Source: Tenrec ecaudatus
Taxonomy: Eukaryota; Chordata; Mammalia; Afrosoricida; Tenrecidae
Direction: 5' to 3'
DNA: 64,000 bases
NCBI RefSeq assembly: GCF_050624435.1
Contig: NC_134535.1
Span: 130,500,731 to 130,564,730 of the forward strand
In this document: positions 1 to 9,749 of the stretch, one piece after another
How positions within the stretch are numbered: position 1 is the first letter of the stretch
Layout of the letters: each line of letters begins with the position of its first letter
Notes under the pieces: generated by a model
Databases searched by the model: none
The model's input: the letters and a program-made list of their open reading frames with translations, nothing else
What the model was told of the DNA's origin: nothing
Program-made: the position numbers and the translations under genes

Positions 1-48
1 GGAGGTTCTGTGAGAATCGCTTTGCCCCAGGCATGGCGGCCACTGTAG
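1..48 (+). CDS. CRACR2A: CRACR2A long isoform, Rab-domain exon with switch I start (partial, cut by window edge)
   Basis: This is the 3' part of an exon whose start is outside the window. Read from base 3 it encodes RFCENRFAPGMAATV and ends after the first base of a Gly codon (phase 1), followed by a strong donor, gtgagt, at 49. The next exon (8519) supplies the other two bases and continues with IDYR, giving the Rab switch I block around the conserved Thr of ATVGIDYR. The long CRACR2A isoform is a large EF-hand and coiled-coil protein with a C-terminal Rab GTPase, known from T-cell signalling. The wording matches human CRACR2A rather than RAB44 or RASEF as I remember them. The P-loop exon is not in the window. 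Confidence 0.9.
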   Translation, partial: GGSVRIALPQAWRPL

Positions 49-562
49 GTGAGTTCTTGTCCCTGGGGCAGGGGGCAGTGGTGAGAAGGGGGGTCTTTGG
101 AGCCCAGAGGGCAGGGTCACGAGTGAGGCTAGGAGAAGCAGGCTCAAGTCCTTCATAACAGTCTTGGCTAACTCATCCCCCATATGATGAGACCTCTGAC
201 CCCTTCATGACCAGCCCTGTATGGTACAGAGGGGAAACTGCTGGACTTCAGACCCCTTTCTCCTCTCTCGGGGCACCTGCCTCCCTTCTGCACTCCACTT
301 TCAGCAGGTTGACCAGACTCCCACTGATCTAGTTACCTAGTGTTGCTATGCCTTAGAGAAGAGGGAGCTGTTGCCTCCCAGTCTGGGGGTCTGTCAATCT
401 GAATCGAGGGCTGGGATCCATTGGGTGTTGACTAATAACAGAGCCAGCAGGCTAGCTCCCAATTGCTGTTGGCCTTGGGAAGGCCCTGGGCACGACAGGC
501 TGTTTCTTGGCCTTCCATGGCTTGTAGGTGGTCCTCCCATGAGTGTTCGTGTTTGTGTTCGT

Positions 563-630
<68 letters not shown>

Positions 631-1030
631 CTCTCCATGTCCATGTCATCTTTTCCCACAGGAATTAGGGTTAGGACTGACCCTACACTGGTACAACCTC
701 ATTAATGTAACAAAAGCCTTATTTCCAAACAGAGGTATCATCCCAGCTATAGGGACTAGACTTCACCATATCTTTGGTGGGTGAAAGGGGGCCACAGTTT
801 CACCCATGACATTTCCCTGTAGCTGCTCACCACAATCCCCTACTCCTACAATGGTCCAACTGCTTCCCGGCCCTGCCTCTTCCTTTATGAGGGGGGCTTC
901 CACAAGAAATGGAATGGAAATATATTGGGGATTTCCCTTGAACTTTTTTGAAGCCCCCTTGCATGTGCAGGTGTGGCCCTGGCCAGGAGGGAAAATGCTC
1001 TTAATGTGCTTATGTTCGTACCCCCCCAAA
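49..1030 (+). other. CRACR2A: CRACR2A intron, mostly unique sequence
   Basis: This is the first part of the 8.47-kb intron 49-8518. Apart from the GT/GA microsatellite near 561-628 I recognise no repeat or exon here. The open reading frames in this stretch are short, and the longest one runs through the microsatellite. Confidence 0.6.
561..628. repeat. Composite microsatellite (GT)n(GA)n
   Basis: About 13 GT units (561-587) run directly into about 20 GA units (587-628). The GT half is an alternating purine-pyrimidine tract and the GA half a purine-pyrimidine mirror tract. The apparent proteins on both strands here are translations of the repeat. Confidence 0.95.
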
Positions 1031-1161
1031 ACTCACCGCCATCAAATCAGTTCTGAGTCACAGTGACCCTCTAGGTCAGACAAGGCAGAACTGCCCCTGT
1101 GCGTTTCTGGGGTTGCACATCTTTATGGGAGCGGGCAGCCTCCTCTTTCTCCCAAGGAAAG
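1031..1161 (-). mobile_element. AfroSINE, truncated
   Basis: Antisense copy. It starts at the SINE tail with a form of 'actc-a-ctgccatcaaatcag', passes the 'gcagaactgcccctgtg' block and stops in the 'ctcctctttctccca' block, so the tRNA-like head is missing. It lies in the CRACR2A intron, about 100 bp from an oppositely oriented copy. Confidence 0.8.
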
Positions 1162-1257
1162 GGAGACCATTACTTCTTTCATCCAAATTTTCAAATTGCA
1201 CCGGAATACGCATCAAGACCCAGGAGGGAAAGAGTTTGAGTTCAAGGTCTGACCTTG

Positions 1258-1425
1258 GAGGAACCCTGGTGATGTAGCTGTTATGCGTTGGGCCGTGATC
1301 TGCATTGTCGGCAGTTTGAAACCACCAGCCACTCCATGAGAGAGAGGCGGGGCTTTCTGCTCCTGTAAACCGTTACGGTCTCGGGAACCCAGAGGATTCT
1401 CTATGAGTCGGCATCCACTCCATGC
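1258..1425 (+). mobile_element. AfroSINE
   Basis: Sense copy with a tRNA-like head (ggaaccctggtgatgtag, box-A region), box-B-like 'ggcagtttgaaacc', the 'gagaggcggggctttctgctcctgt' body and the 'ctatgagtcggcatccactc' tail. The section with the 'ctgtcctatagggtcg' block is shortened. Confidence 0.85.
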
Positions 1426-1508
1426 CCGGGAGTTAGTTATATGACCTTCTGCTTCCACGAAGTTGAGTCGCTCAGATACAAGTGAGGTCCATTAAGGGTA
1501 CCATTTAA

Positions 1509-1646
1509 GGAGTGTTGGTGGCACTGTGAGGTGAGCATTGGACGCTAACCGCCAGGCTGACACTTCGAGCCCACCAGCAGCTTCTTGGGAAAGGTCTAGG
1601 CCGTCTACCCCTATAAAGATTTACAGCCTCAGAAGCCACATGAAGG
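1509..1646 (+). mobile_element. AfroSINE, 3'-truncated
   Basis: Head 'ggagtgttggtggcactgtgag', box-B region 'cacttcgagcccaccag' and the 'ataaagatttacagcctcagaag' block are visible. The tail is absent. It follows the preceding SINE in the same orientation. Confidence 0.7.
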
Positions 1647-1674
1647 TATCTATGCAAGAGGGCGTTTATAATCA

Positions 1675-1800
1675 TCCTTCAATCTGTCTTCACCTCAACT
1701 CTGGGGGGTAAGCATCGTTGTGAGCCCAGTGTACCGCTCAGGAAACCAAGGCCCAGAGAGCTTAAAGGCTTGCCCACTTTCCCATCAGCTGGTTAATGCT
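1675..1800 (+). mobile_element. MIR-like ancient SINE fragment
   Basis: The order of motifs fits the MIR core and 3' part: a 'gtaagcatcgttgtgagccc' block, 'ctcaggaaaccaaggcccagagag', then 'cttgcccac...catcagctggttaat'. It is a diverged copy. Confidence 0.55.
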
Positions 1801-2003
1801 AATTCCTCCCCCAATATGCTTACTTATTTCTTCCATGCCACTGTGTAGTACCCCTAACCACACGATCTTAGTGCCCCAGGAGTAGAGTGGTGAGGAGCCA
1901 CCTGCCTCAGTTGCTGGGCAGAGGTTGGCGCAGGCAGGCTGCTCCAGGCAGAAGTCCCAGTGCCTCATCCCGCCTTGCGCCAGCAACTGCCCAGCCTTGG
2001 GGC

Positions 2004-2021
2004 GGGGGGGGGGGGGGGGGG
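2004..2021. repeat. Poly-G tract
   Basis: An uninterrupted run of 18 G. It is simple sequence and may be length-unstable or assembly-sensitive. Confidence 0.9.
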
Positions 2022-2078
2022 AGTGCTCTCTGGTTGGGCTCCAGTTAGAAGCACAAGGGGGTTGAGTAACTCAAGTCT

Positions 2079-2235
2079 AGGAGTCCCTGGGTGATGTAAA
2101 CAATTTAACATGCCCAGCTGCTAAAAAGTTGGAAGTTTGATTGGACCTCAGAGGAAAGGCCTGGTGACCTCCTTCTGAAAGATCAGCCACAGGTAGCCCT
2201 GCAGAACACAGCTCTACCTGGGCCCACATCAGAGC
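2079..2235 (+). mobile_element. Older-type AfroSINE
   Basis: Begins 'aggagtccctgggtgatgtaaa', has the box-B-like 'ttggaagtttgattgg' and the body words 'aaaggcctggtgacctcc' and 'aaagatcagcca', ending near 'gagcacagctctacctg' in diverged form. These words mark the ancestral AfroSINE type rather than the younger 'tctttctcc' type common in this window. Confidence 0.7.
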
Positions 2236-2239
2236 TCCC

Positions 2240-3097
2240 TGATCTAGAATCCGTCCCACCAGTCACTAACTGGGTTTCTAACCCCAGATTTCTCCCAAGC
2301 CTGCTGACTGCCTTCAGCCTTGGGCTCTGACGAGCTGGCTCAGCAGACAGAGGGTCCTGCCAAGGAGCCCGGCCTCAGAAGACTTCATTCTCTCTCTCAT
2401 CTGAAACTGCCTCTTCTTCCACCTTCTCTCCTGCAGGTGGGTCTCTTCCCCCAGGCTGTGCCCTGCATGTTACTGAGCCGTTCCTCCCTCTCCCTCCATC
2501 CCGTCTCTGCCACTCCCCCCAAGCACAGAGAGCATCCCAGGAGAAGGATGAGCCCAGGGGAGCCTGGCCTTGCTCAGGACATCACGGTGTGCGGGGTGGG
2601 ACTCACCTTCCCAGGAAAGCGTTTAGCCCACAGCTCCCACACGGCCTGAGGGGTGGGGAGAGGGGTGGGGGAGAGGGGTCTTCAGACAGCTGCCTGCGCA
2701 GCACATGCTGTGTGCCTCCCCTGGCGATGAAACCAGGGTCCGTTTACATGTGCCACTTGTGCCCTGAGAGGGAAAGTGCAGCAAAAGAGAAAACACAGAC
2801 TGATTGGCACTTCTCGGGAGGCCAATTACGGAAACGCTGACCATTTAGGGAACGGGTAATAATCAAAGGTTCCCCCTTGGGAAGGCCCTCCACCACATGC
2901 CGGGGCAGCAGCACCCATTAGCTCCTGGGCCAGGCTCTCCCGCCGGAAAGGCGTGTCCTTTGAAGAGGTCAGAGCCACAGGGTCATAGCTCCTGGGCACC
3001 CAACAGTCCGACCCCAGCTGGGGGTCTGGCCAAACACCGTGCCTACCAGGAGAGCAGCCCCGCTGGCACTGGCACGGAGCAGGGATTCTGCTGTTCT
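2240..3097. other. CRACR2A intron without recognisable feature
   Basis: Within intron 49-8518. The open frames on both strands do not resemble any protein I know, and no repeat family is evident. I see nothing to annotate. Confidence 0.5.
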
Positions 3098-4195
3098 TTT
3101 AAAGATCATTTTATTAGGGGTTCTTCCAACTCATTACAACCCATACATCAATTGTGTCAGACATATTAGTACCTATATTCCATCGTTCTTTTCTAGACAT
3201 TTACTTTCTATTGAGCCCTTGGGATGAGCTCCTCTCCCCCCGCCCGTGACCCCTTGATAGATTATAGATTGTTACTATTTTCATATCTCACACTGACCGC
3301 GGTCTCCCTTCCTCTCTGGTTTCTGTTCTTCCCCTGAGGGGTATGTGTGGTTATGTGACATTCATTGCGAACAGTTTCCCCTTCCTCCCCTCCTCTCCCC
3401 ACCTTCCCCCACCCTTTTGGTATGGCTATTCCCATTCCTATTCCTGGCTTCTGTGTGTCATGGGTTTTATCGCTTACCTATACCCGTGTACGTGTTCCTG
3501 TCCAGTCCAGCACTGGAGTCATGATAGTGGGGGTTGAGGAAGCCTCAAGGAACCAGAGGAGTATTGTGTGACCCATTAGTTCCCTACTGCACTCTGATTG
3601 GCTCATCCCTTCCCTGTGACCTCTCTGTGAGGGGATGTTCCATTATCCACAGATGGGCCTTGGGTTTCCGCTCCAACGCCCTCATTCTCACCAATGCATT
3701 TTTGTTTGTTTGTTGTTTGTTATGAATCTTCTGAAGCCTGTTTACCCAGTCCTGATGACACCTCATGATTGCACTGGCTGATGTGCTTCTTCCATGTGAG
3801 CTTGTTGCTTCACTGTTGGATGGCTGCTTATTTATCTTCAAACCTTTAAGATCCCAGACACTCTATCTTTTAATAGCCGGGCACCATCGCTGTCTTCACC
3901 ACATCTGCTTATGCACCCATTTTGTCTTCAGTGATCTTGTTGGGGAGCGGTGGGGGGCGGGGGGAGCATCACAGAATGCCATATTGTTAGAACTAAGTGT
4001 TCTTGTATTGAGGGAGGGCATGAGCTGAGGCCCAAGGCCAGACTGCAGCCTCAGTGTATTGCCTTATAAATATACGTACATAGGCCATTACCTCTGTTTT
4101 TATGGACTAATGTACTTACATACGCACACACCTCTGTTAATATCTCTATCTATAACTTTGCTTCCTAGAACTTTCCTCTGTTTCCTTGGATTCTT
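3098..4195 (-). mobile_element. L1-3'UTR-like repeat family, antisense copy
   Basis: The reverse complement of this block matches the copies at 39335-40696 and 43540-44700. Shared landmarks are 'tttattaggggt' next to 'catacatcaattgtgt' (the 3' end, read backwards), 'tcatgatagtgggggttgagg', 'ctttaagatcccagacact', 'aatagccgggcaccatc' and 'gcacccattttgtcttcag'. In sense orientation the family ends with AATAAAATGATTT and an A-rich tail, as expected for the 3' end of a poly(A) LINE. Assignment to an afrotherian L1 3' UTR is inference, because no ORF2 part is attached. Confidence 0.75.
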
Positions 4196-4232
4196 AAACA
4201 GTGACCTTAAACAGTGACCTCCATCATCCAAA

Positions 4233-4411
4233 GGAGCCCTGATGGCTGAAGGGGCTATAGTTGAGCTGCTGACCACAAGATCAAGAGTTTGAGCCCCTTA
4301 GTTGCTCCTTGGGAGAAGGAGGGAACTGTCTATGCCATAAAGTTTTACAGCCTCGGAAACCTTAAGGGACAGTTCTGCTCTGTCCTATAGGGTCTTGATG
4401 AATCTCATTGG
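4233..4411 (+). mobile_element. AfroSINE
   Basis: Nearly full-length sense copy: head 'ggagccctgatggctgaagg', box-B 'gatcaagagtttgagcccc', 'ataaagttttacagcctcgg' and 'ctgtcctatagggtcttgatg'. It lies just beyond the L1-3'UTR-like repeat. Confidence 0.85.
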
Positions 4412-4419
4412 CCCTGGCT

Positions 4420-6925
4420 TCCCACTCCCTCAGACCATGATTGTCCTTGGTCCTCAGTTGGGCACCGTGTGAGTTGTTATAATGCAGCAGTGGGCATAGG
4501 CCTCACCCCCCTCACCTATCAATGGGGTTGCGTTGTCAGGACCCTTCGTCAAAGAAGAGGGTGGGCATGGTTCCACCATGGGGTGTGGCTAAGTGGCCCA
4601 CTCTGGGCTGGGGGCTTCTGAAGACCTGGAAGCTGGCCTCTCACCCCTTGCTGCACCCCTGCCAGGCACCCAGTGGCTGCCCCTTTGATTGCAGATCACA
4701 GTGGCCCCAGGTGGTGTGTGCATAGGGCCCAGCTGATTCCTTCAAGAGCGAGGAGCCGGGGCCCTTGGGTGTCCTGAGGTTATCAAATGATGGCTTGGGC
4801 AAAACCTCGGAGTCTGAAGGAACCGTGGGAGTGGTGCTTCACCTCCTTCCCCTGGTCAAGGAGGTCATTGGGGTCCACACTCAATTAGACTCTAAGTGTC
4901 ATGGCTCGAATTGGTCCCTCCCCCAGATACGTGTCACTGTCCTTGGGCCACGATTCTCAGTGGTTTGGCAGTTCTGGCATGATGTGGCTTGGCAGTTCTG
5001 ACATGAGGCAATCAGTCCCCATGCTGGGGTCTGATGTGAGCAGCCAACCGGGGTGAGAAATTAGGGTCACAACCTTGAGGAAGATGTCTGTCCCACAAAC
5101 TTTATGGCACAGAACATCCTCTGCCTGTCCGTGGCCGCCAGCCAGTCCCACCTCTGACCCACTTCTCATTTCACTGAGGTTGCAGTGGAGGGCCCCGGCA
5201 GGCTGTTTCTTCAGGACAACTCGCTGGCACTGCCCCCTCCAACGTAGGCCCCCTTCAGAAGTCAGCTTGCCCCGGTCTTGCCCGAGAGGTCAGCGCCAGC
5301 TGCCTGCAGCCCATCAGCCGTCTCCACAGCACCCTTCATGGTGACGGGTGGCTGCCGGCCATTTGGGTATCAAGTGGGGACCACCTCGGGGATGTCATCG
5401 ACGCTCCAACCGAATTCATCGTCAAGTTGACGAGCACCCAACTTGGCTCCTCCCTGGCCTCTGGAAGACAAAACCCAAACCCACTTGTCCTGGGGTCGAT
5501 TCTAGCGCGGGCAACCCCAGGCGTGTCTGAGTATCGCTCTGGGCAGCACAGCTGTTCCTGGCTGCGCTTGTTTGGAAGTAGATCTCCAAGCCTTTCTTCC
5601 AAGGCCCCCAGCCTTCTTCCTCTTAGTGGCGCTCATTCACGGAGTCCACCACCCAGGATGGCCCCCATTGCCCACCTCACTTGACAGAGGAGGAAAATGA
5701 GGACCCTCTGAAGGAGGTGGAGCAGTACCATCAAGGTCACACAGCTGACCAGTGACCCAGCTGAGGCCGGAACTCAGGACACAGGTTCCCCTCCCTCCCC
5801 CCCCCCCATCCCCAGTCTGGACTCTTAGCCCCCCGGGCAGTTGTTTTAAAAAGATATCTACCACAGGCCCTCTGGTCCTCCATCCTGGTGTGTAGCCCCA
5901 CCTGTCCTCCTGTTCCCAGGCCCTGTGGGCTCCTCTGTCTGTTTCCCCAGCACCTGCCTATGGACTGGGGAGGGAACACCATGGCCAGTAGGGAGCCCCT
6001 TGGCCAGCTCAGCACAGCCCAGAAGGTCCTAGCTCCGCCCACTCCTCCCAGAGACACAGCTCCCTAATCTCAGGCAAAAGCAAGTAGCCAGCAAGGCAGT
6101 GCAGGGAGGCTGAGGGTGACCCAGGCTCTGCCAAGCCTTCCGAGCCCGCCTGCCCCTCCAGCAAGGAGAGGGCTCTGTGCAGATCCGCTGGCTGGCTGGC
6201 GCTCTAGTCAACTGGAAGGTGGAGGGGCTGTGTTGGTGTTCCTGAGTGTTGGCTCACAGCAGGCCACCTCTTCCTGCTCCCTGAGGGCAGGCCAGGAAGA
6301 CCACCCAGAGAACTCAGGCCTGATTCAGCCGAAGGAAGCTGCCGCCTCCCTGTGCCCAGTGGTGCTGGTGTGGGCCAGGCACAGCCTCTCTGGACGGGGT
6401 TCTTCCTCTCATTGTGCATGCATGTGTGCACGTGTGCATGGGCGAGGGAGCGTGTGCAAACGGTGAGAATGTGGAGCCATCTACCTGCCGGTGGGAGCCG
6501 GTCACTTGGTGTCGCTGCCTTCCTCTCTCTGGCCCTCCTCTGTAACGCAAAGGGCATCTCCAGGCCCCGCTGCCCCTGACATTTGCAGAGTGAAAGACCC
6601 CCCACCTCTCCTCCACTCACCCGCCCAGAATGCACACGTCTTTGTCCAAGACAATGTCGGTGTGACCTTTACATCTACTGCCGCGGTGTGATGTGTCTCG
6701 TCTCTTCCACTGCTGCCTGAGCGCGCTGCTCTCTCTGTTCCCCTTCCAGATTCTTCCAGGGTCAGGCTCTCAGAGAGAGGGGGTGGGTGCGGGGAGGGGG
6801 GTACTCTCAAGGTCTGAGCCTTGGGGGGGAACCTTCTGAACATCTTTAAACATCTGTGCAGCTTCTTACAGGATGTAGGAGAGAGGAATGCCCAATCAAG
6901 GGGCTAATTGTCAGGTCTTTGTCTT
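4420..6925. other. CRACR2A intron, largely unique
   Basis: About 2.5 kb with no exon that I can support. The one recognisable item is a MIR fragment at 5672-5830. The stretch around 5200-6600 is rather GC-rich and open in several frames, but the translations are low-complexity and not recognisable. Position 6410-6450 holds a short imperfect 'gtgcatg/gtgtgca' run. Confidence 0.5.
5672..5830 (+). mobile_element. MIR fragment
   Basis: Classic MIR word order: 'cacttgacagaggaggaaaatgagg', then 'caaggtcacacagctgacc', then 'gccggaactcaggac', then 'cagtctggactcttagcc'. It is an ancient mammalian SINE in the CRACR2A intron. Confidence 0.8.
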
Positions 6926-6928
6926 TAA

Positions 6929-7112
6929 GGATAGAGTGGGTTAAGCCTTGAGCTGCTAACCACCAGGTTGGCAGTTCAAATCCACCAACCACTCCAAGGG
7001 AGAATGTTGAGGCTGCCTGCTCCCACAAAGATTTACGCCCTTGGAAACCCGAAGGAGCAGTGCTCCATCCTACAGGGTCGCTATGAGTCAGCATTGACTC
7101 AGTGGCAGCGAG
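6929..7112 (+). mobile_element. AfroSINE
   Basis: Sense copy lacking the first bases of the head. It contains 'ttgagctgctaaccaccaggt', box-B 'ggcagttcaaatccacc', 'ataa'-like 'acaaagatttacgcccttgg', 'gggtcgctatgagtcagc' and the 'gactcagtggcagcgag' tail. Confidence 0.88.
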
Positions 7113-7156
7113 TTCCAGGATATAGAACTCACTTGCCACCCCTGTTCCTGCTTTCC

Positions 7157-7364
7157 GGAGGCCTGGTAGAGGAGTGGGTAGTGTGCTGGGTTGCTCACCA
7201 CAAGGTCAGCAGTTTGAAACCACCAGCCACTCTGTAGGAGAAAACTGAGGTTTTCTACTTTCATAAAGATTGACAGTCTTAGAAACCCATGGGGTCAATT
7301 CTACCTTGTCCTTCAGGGTTGCCCTGGGTTGGGATTGACTGGATGGCAGTGGGCTTGGGTTTTC
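7157..7364 (+). mobile_element. AfroSINE
   Basis: Full-length sense copy: 'ggaggcctggtagaggagtg', 'ctcaccacaaggtcagcagt', 'ttctactttcataaagattg' and the tail 'gactggatggcagtgggctt' followed by a T-rich end. Confidence 0.88.
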
Positions 7365-7690
7365 ATTGTGAAGACCTGCGATGCAGAGTACATTAGAAAC
7401 CCAGGTGCCTTCGCCACCCCACCCCTCCCTCCATAGCTCAATCCCTTCGACGTGTTGAAGGGGACTTTAAGTACGACCCACTCACAGGAGTACTTGAGTT
7501 TTATGAGGGGGATTGGAAATGTGTTTAGGCAAAAATTTTTAACAAAGAAACTGATTTGGGGGCAGCCACTCTTCCATGTTCCCAATGAGAGAAGAAACTG
7601 GTGAGTCTGAAGCATTGGTCTGTTGGCTTCACCCACGGGAGCTCTTTGGTTCCTTACTAGAGCACCCAGTAACGCACAGGGGTAGGGCTT

Positions 7691-8253
7691 TGTGTTAGAC
7701 CGGATAGACTAGAGAAACAAATCCAGAGAAACTCATATGTATCTAAGAGAGAGGTTTGTGTACAAGAAGAATTGAGCATTGAGAAAACATCCCAGCCCGG
7801 TCCAGATCAAGTCCATAAGTCCTATATTAGCCCATCTATCTGATACCACTCTATAAAGTCCTCTTCTGAGTGCAGAAAACACATGCAATGACGCCGAATA
7901 CAGGGTGATCACAGCCCAGTGGGTTGAAAGTCTTTGGGTCCAGTGGTGTTTTAAGCATCTCAGCGCTGGCAGGGGTCTCCATGTGGCTCCTCCAGCACCC
8001 AGGGCTACATCAGGATAGGTGCATGTGGCTTCTCCTCAGGGATGTCTCAACCTTGTCAGTACAGAGTCTCCCAGGGAGCGAGCTGAGAGAGCAAAATGTC
8101 TACTGCCTCCAAGGAGGAAAACAGGAATTCCCAGAATCCTTACTGGAAGACCATGCCCACACAGAGGCTTCATTGGCTATATCCTGATTGACAGCCTAGA
8201 CTTCACCCCTACACTATTAATCCTCAAATCGACACCAGAGTATGTAACTACCA
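7691..8253 (-). mobile_element. Solo LTR (LTR-A family) with GGCTT target duplication
   Basis: Starts TGTGTTAGACCGGATAGACT and ends AACTACCA, the same ends as the copies at 33572 and 48869. It is flanked by GGCTT on the left (7686-7690) and GGCTT on the right (8254-8258), a perfect 5-bp target duplication. In the opposite orientation the family carries a TATATAAAGCTCTTTC-type signal near its end, so I read LTR sense as the - strand. Sense-strand ends are TG...CA. No retroviral coding sequence is attached. An ERVL/MaLR-like class is inferred from the 5-bp duplication and layout. Confidence 0.75.
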
Positions 8254-8261
8254 GGCTTATA

Positions 8262-8400
8262 TTGTGGCGAGGAGACTGTGACTGTGACTCAGAGGGGTTA
8301 GGTGATTTGGTCAGGTCTCACAGCTAAGAACTGACCTTGATCTCAGGATAGATGCCTCCCTGCTTGCTACTCTGTCCATTACCCCAGGTTGCCTCCCAGA
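8262..8400 (+). mobile_element. MIR-like fragment
   Basis: Contains 'ggttaggtgatttggtcagg', 'tcacagctaagaactgacct' and 'ctactctgtccattacccc', the order found in the MIR 3' part. It lies just upstream of the exon at 8519. Confidence 0.6.
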
Positions 8401-8518
8401 ACTGCACAGGGAGGGCAGACCTTGGCCTCATGTGATCAGACGTATAGCAGGTGTCGGCTCCTGGTCTGGAGATAACGTCTCTGACCTGGAGCCCTGACAG
8501 TCTGCTTCCACCTTGCAG

Positions 8519-8600
8519 GGATCGATTACCGGGTGAAGACAGTGACTGTGGACGAGTCCCGGGTGGCCCTGCAGCTATGGGACACGGCTGGCCAGGAGAG
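8519..8600 (+). CDS. CRACR2A: CRACR2A long isoform, switch I / G3 exon
   Basis: Acceptor ccttgcag and donor gtgagc. The exon completes Gly from the previous exon, then reads [18 protein letters not shown] followed by LWDTAGQE, and ends two bases into an Arg codon (AG|G, phase 2). WDTAGQER is the G3 motif of Rab GTPases with the usual catalytic Gln (equivalent to Ras Q61), so the GTPase looks hydrolysis-competent. The IDYR wording is typical of the CRACR2A Rab domain. An 88-bp mini-intron separates it from the next exon. Confidence 0.95.
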
Positions 8601-8688
8601 GTGAGCAGCTCCAGTCGCAGCCGTGCCTCCCCCTCCCCCACCCCAACCCAGGGCCCTGCATCCACTGACCGTGGCCCCTCTGTGGCAG

Positions 8689-8803
8689 GTACCGGTGCAT
8701 CACCCAGCAGTTTTTCAGGAAGGCTGATGGTGTCATCGTCATGTACGACCTCACAGCCAAGCAGTCCTTCCTGTCAGTCCGGCAGTGGCTGAGCAGCGTG
8801 GAG
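8689..8803 (+). CDS. CRACR2A: CRACR2A long isoform, switch II to alpha-3 exon
   Basis: Acceptor ctgtggcag and donor gtgagc. It reads (R)[20 protein letters not shown] and [18 protein letters not shown], ending in phase 0. It covers switch II and beta-4 (GVIVMYDLT), the strand that precedes the alpha-3 helix in Rabs. The reading frame is open and joins cleanly with both neighbouring exons, so this is a live coding exon rather than a retrocopy. Confidence 0.95.
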
Positions 8804-9745
8804 GTGAGCTGATGGCCTTCCGGGGGACTCTGAGTCTTGACTCCTGCTCCCCTTTCTTCTTGGCCCATCTCCCACTTGACCATCACCCCACTTCAACCCC
8901 GTGACTCAGAACTCCCCCTCTGCAGGCACAAGCATCGATTCATTCAACGGGTGGTCCAGTGCTGGGCTAGTTACTGAGAGGCCAGAAGCAAACGAGATGG
9001 GTGTGCTCGGTGTCCTCAAGGAGAAGGGCAGCAGGGGAAGCAGAGATTGCGCTGGTTATTGGCCCACTGCGATTCCGATATGTTCTGGGGATGGATGCGG
9101 TGGGCAGCCGGGAAGGCTTAGCTTCAACTGAGCCTCAACCACATTCTCCTTGCATTCTCACCACCGCTGCTCCTTACTCTCTTCTGCTACATCTGTTTAG
9201 TCCCCATGGGCCCTGCTCTTCCCTCCCCAGGAGCTGCCCCGTGCCTCGTTTCTAAGGCCTCCGTCACAACCCCTCACACAAGGGCAGGTTGATCTACGGT
9301 GTGCAAGTTCCAGGTTCACCCCAAAGCCAAAGGCCAGGGCATGTGGCAGGAGTAACTGCGTGTTCCTCTCAACTCCACATGATCTGCACCAGTCTGCTTC
9401 TTGATTCAGGCTTGCAAATGTTTGCCCTCCTAAGTACAGTTTGCTTCCTCTACCACTTGAAAGTAGACTTCTGATGGCCTAGAAAGAAGGTGGACAAGCC
9501 ATTCTCTTTGCAGGGCCTCATGCGCCCATCACTCTGACCAGCAGAATCCATCATTCATCCATTGGGGGGGTGGGGGTGGGGAGCAAAACTGTGCAAGGTA
9601 CTATTGTAGGCTCTGGGAATGATTTTATTTTCCTATTAATGGCAACCACATGTGTTTCTGATTGAGCAGTACGCCACAGGGTTTTCCGTAGCTGGTTTTC
9701 CCCCCAGAAGTAGAGCACCAGGCTTTTCTTCCAAGGCACCTCTTT
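8804..9745 (+). other. Start of 14-kb CRACR2A intron, unique sequence
   Basis: The intron runs 8804-22878. This first kilobase shows no recognisable repeat or exon. From 9750 onward the intron is filled by RTE, SINE, LTR-like and hAT elements, annotated separately. Confidence 0.5.
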
Positions 9746-9749
9746 GATT

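Noticed and set aside
371..784. 137-codon open frame on the + strand and smaller frames on the - strand
   Set aside because: They owe their length to the GT/GA microsatellite (VCVRVC and ERERER runs) and have no splice context or known wording.
2004..2021. Telomere-like or quadruplex element at the poly-G run
   Set aside because: A plain homopolymer without TTAGGG units or spaced G-runs.
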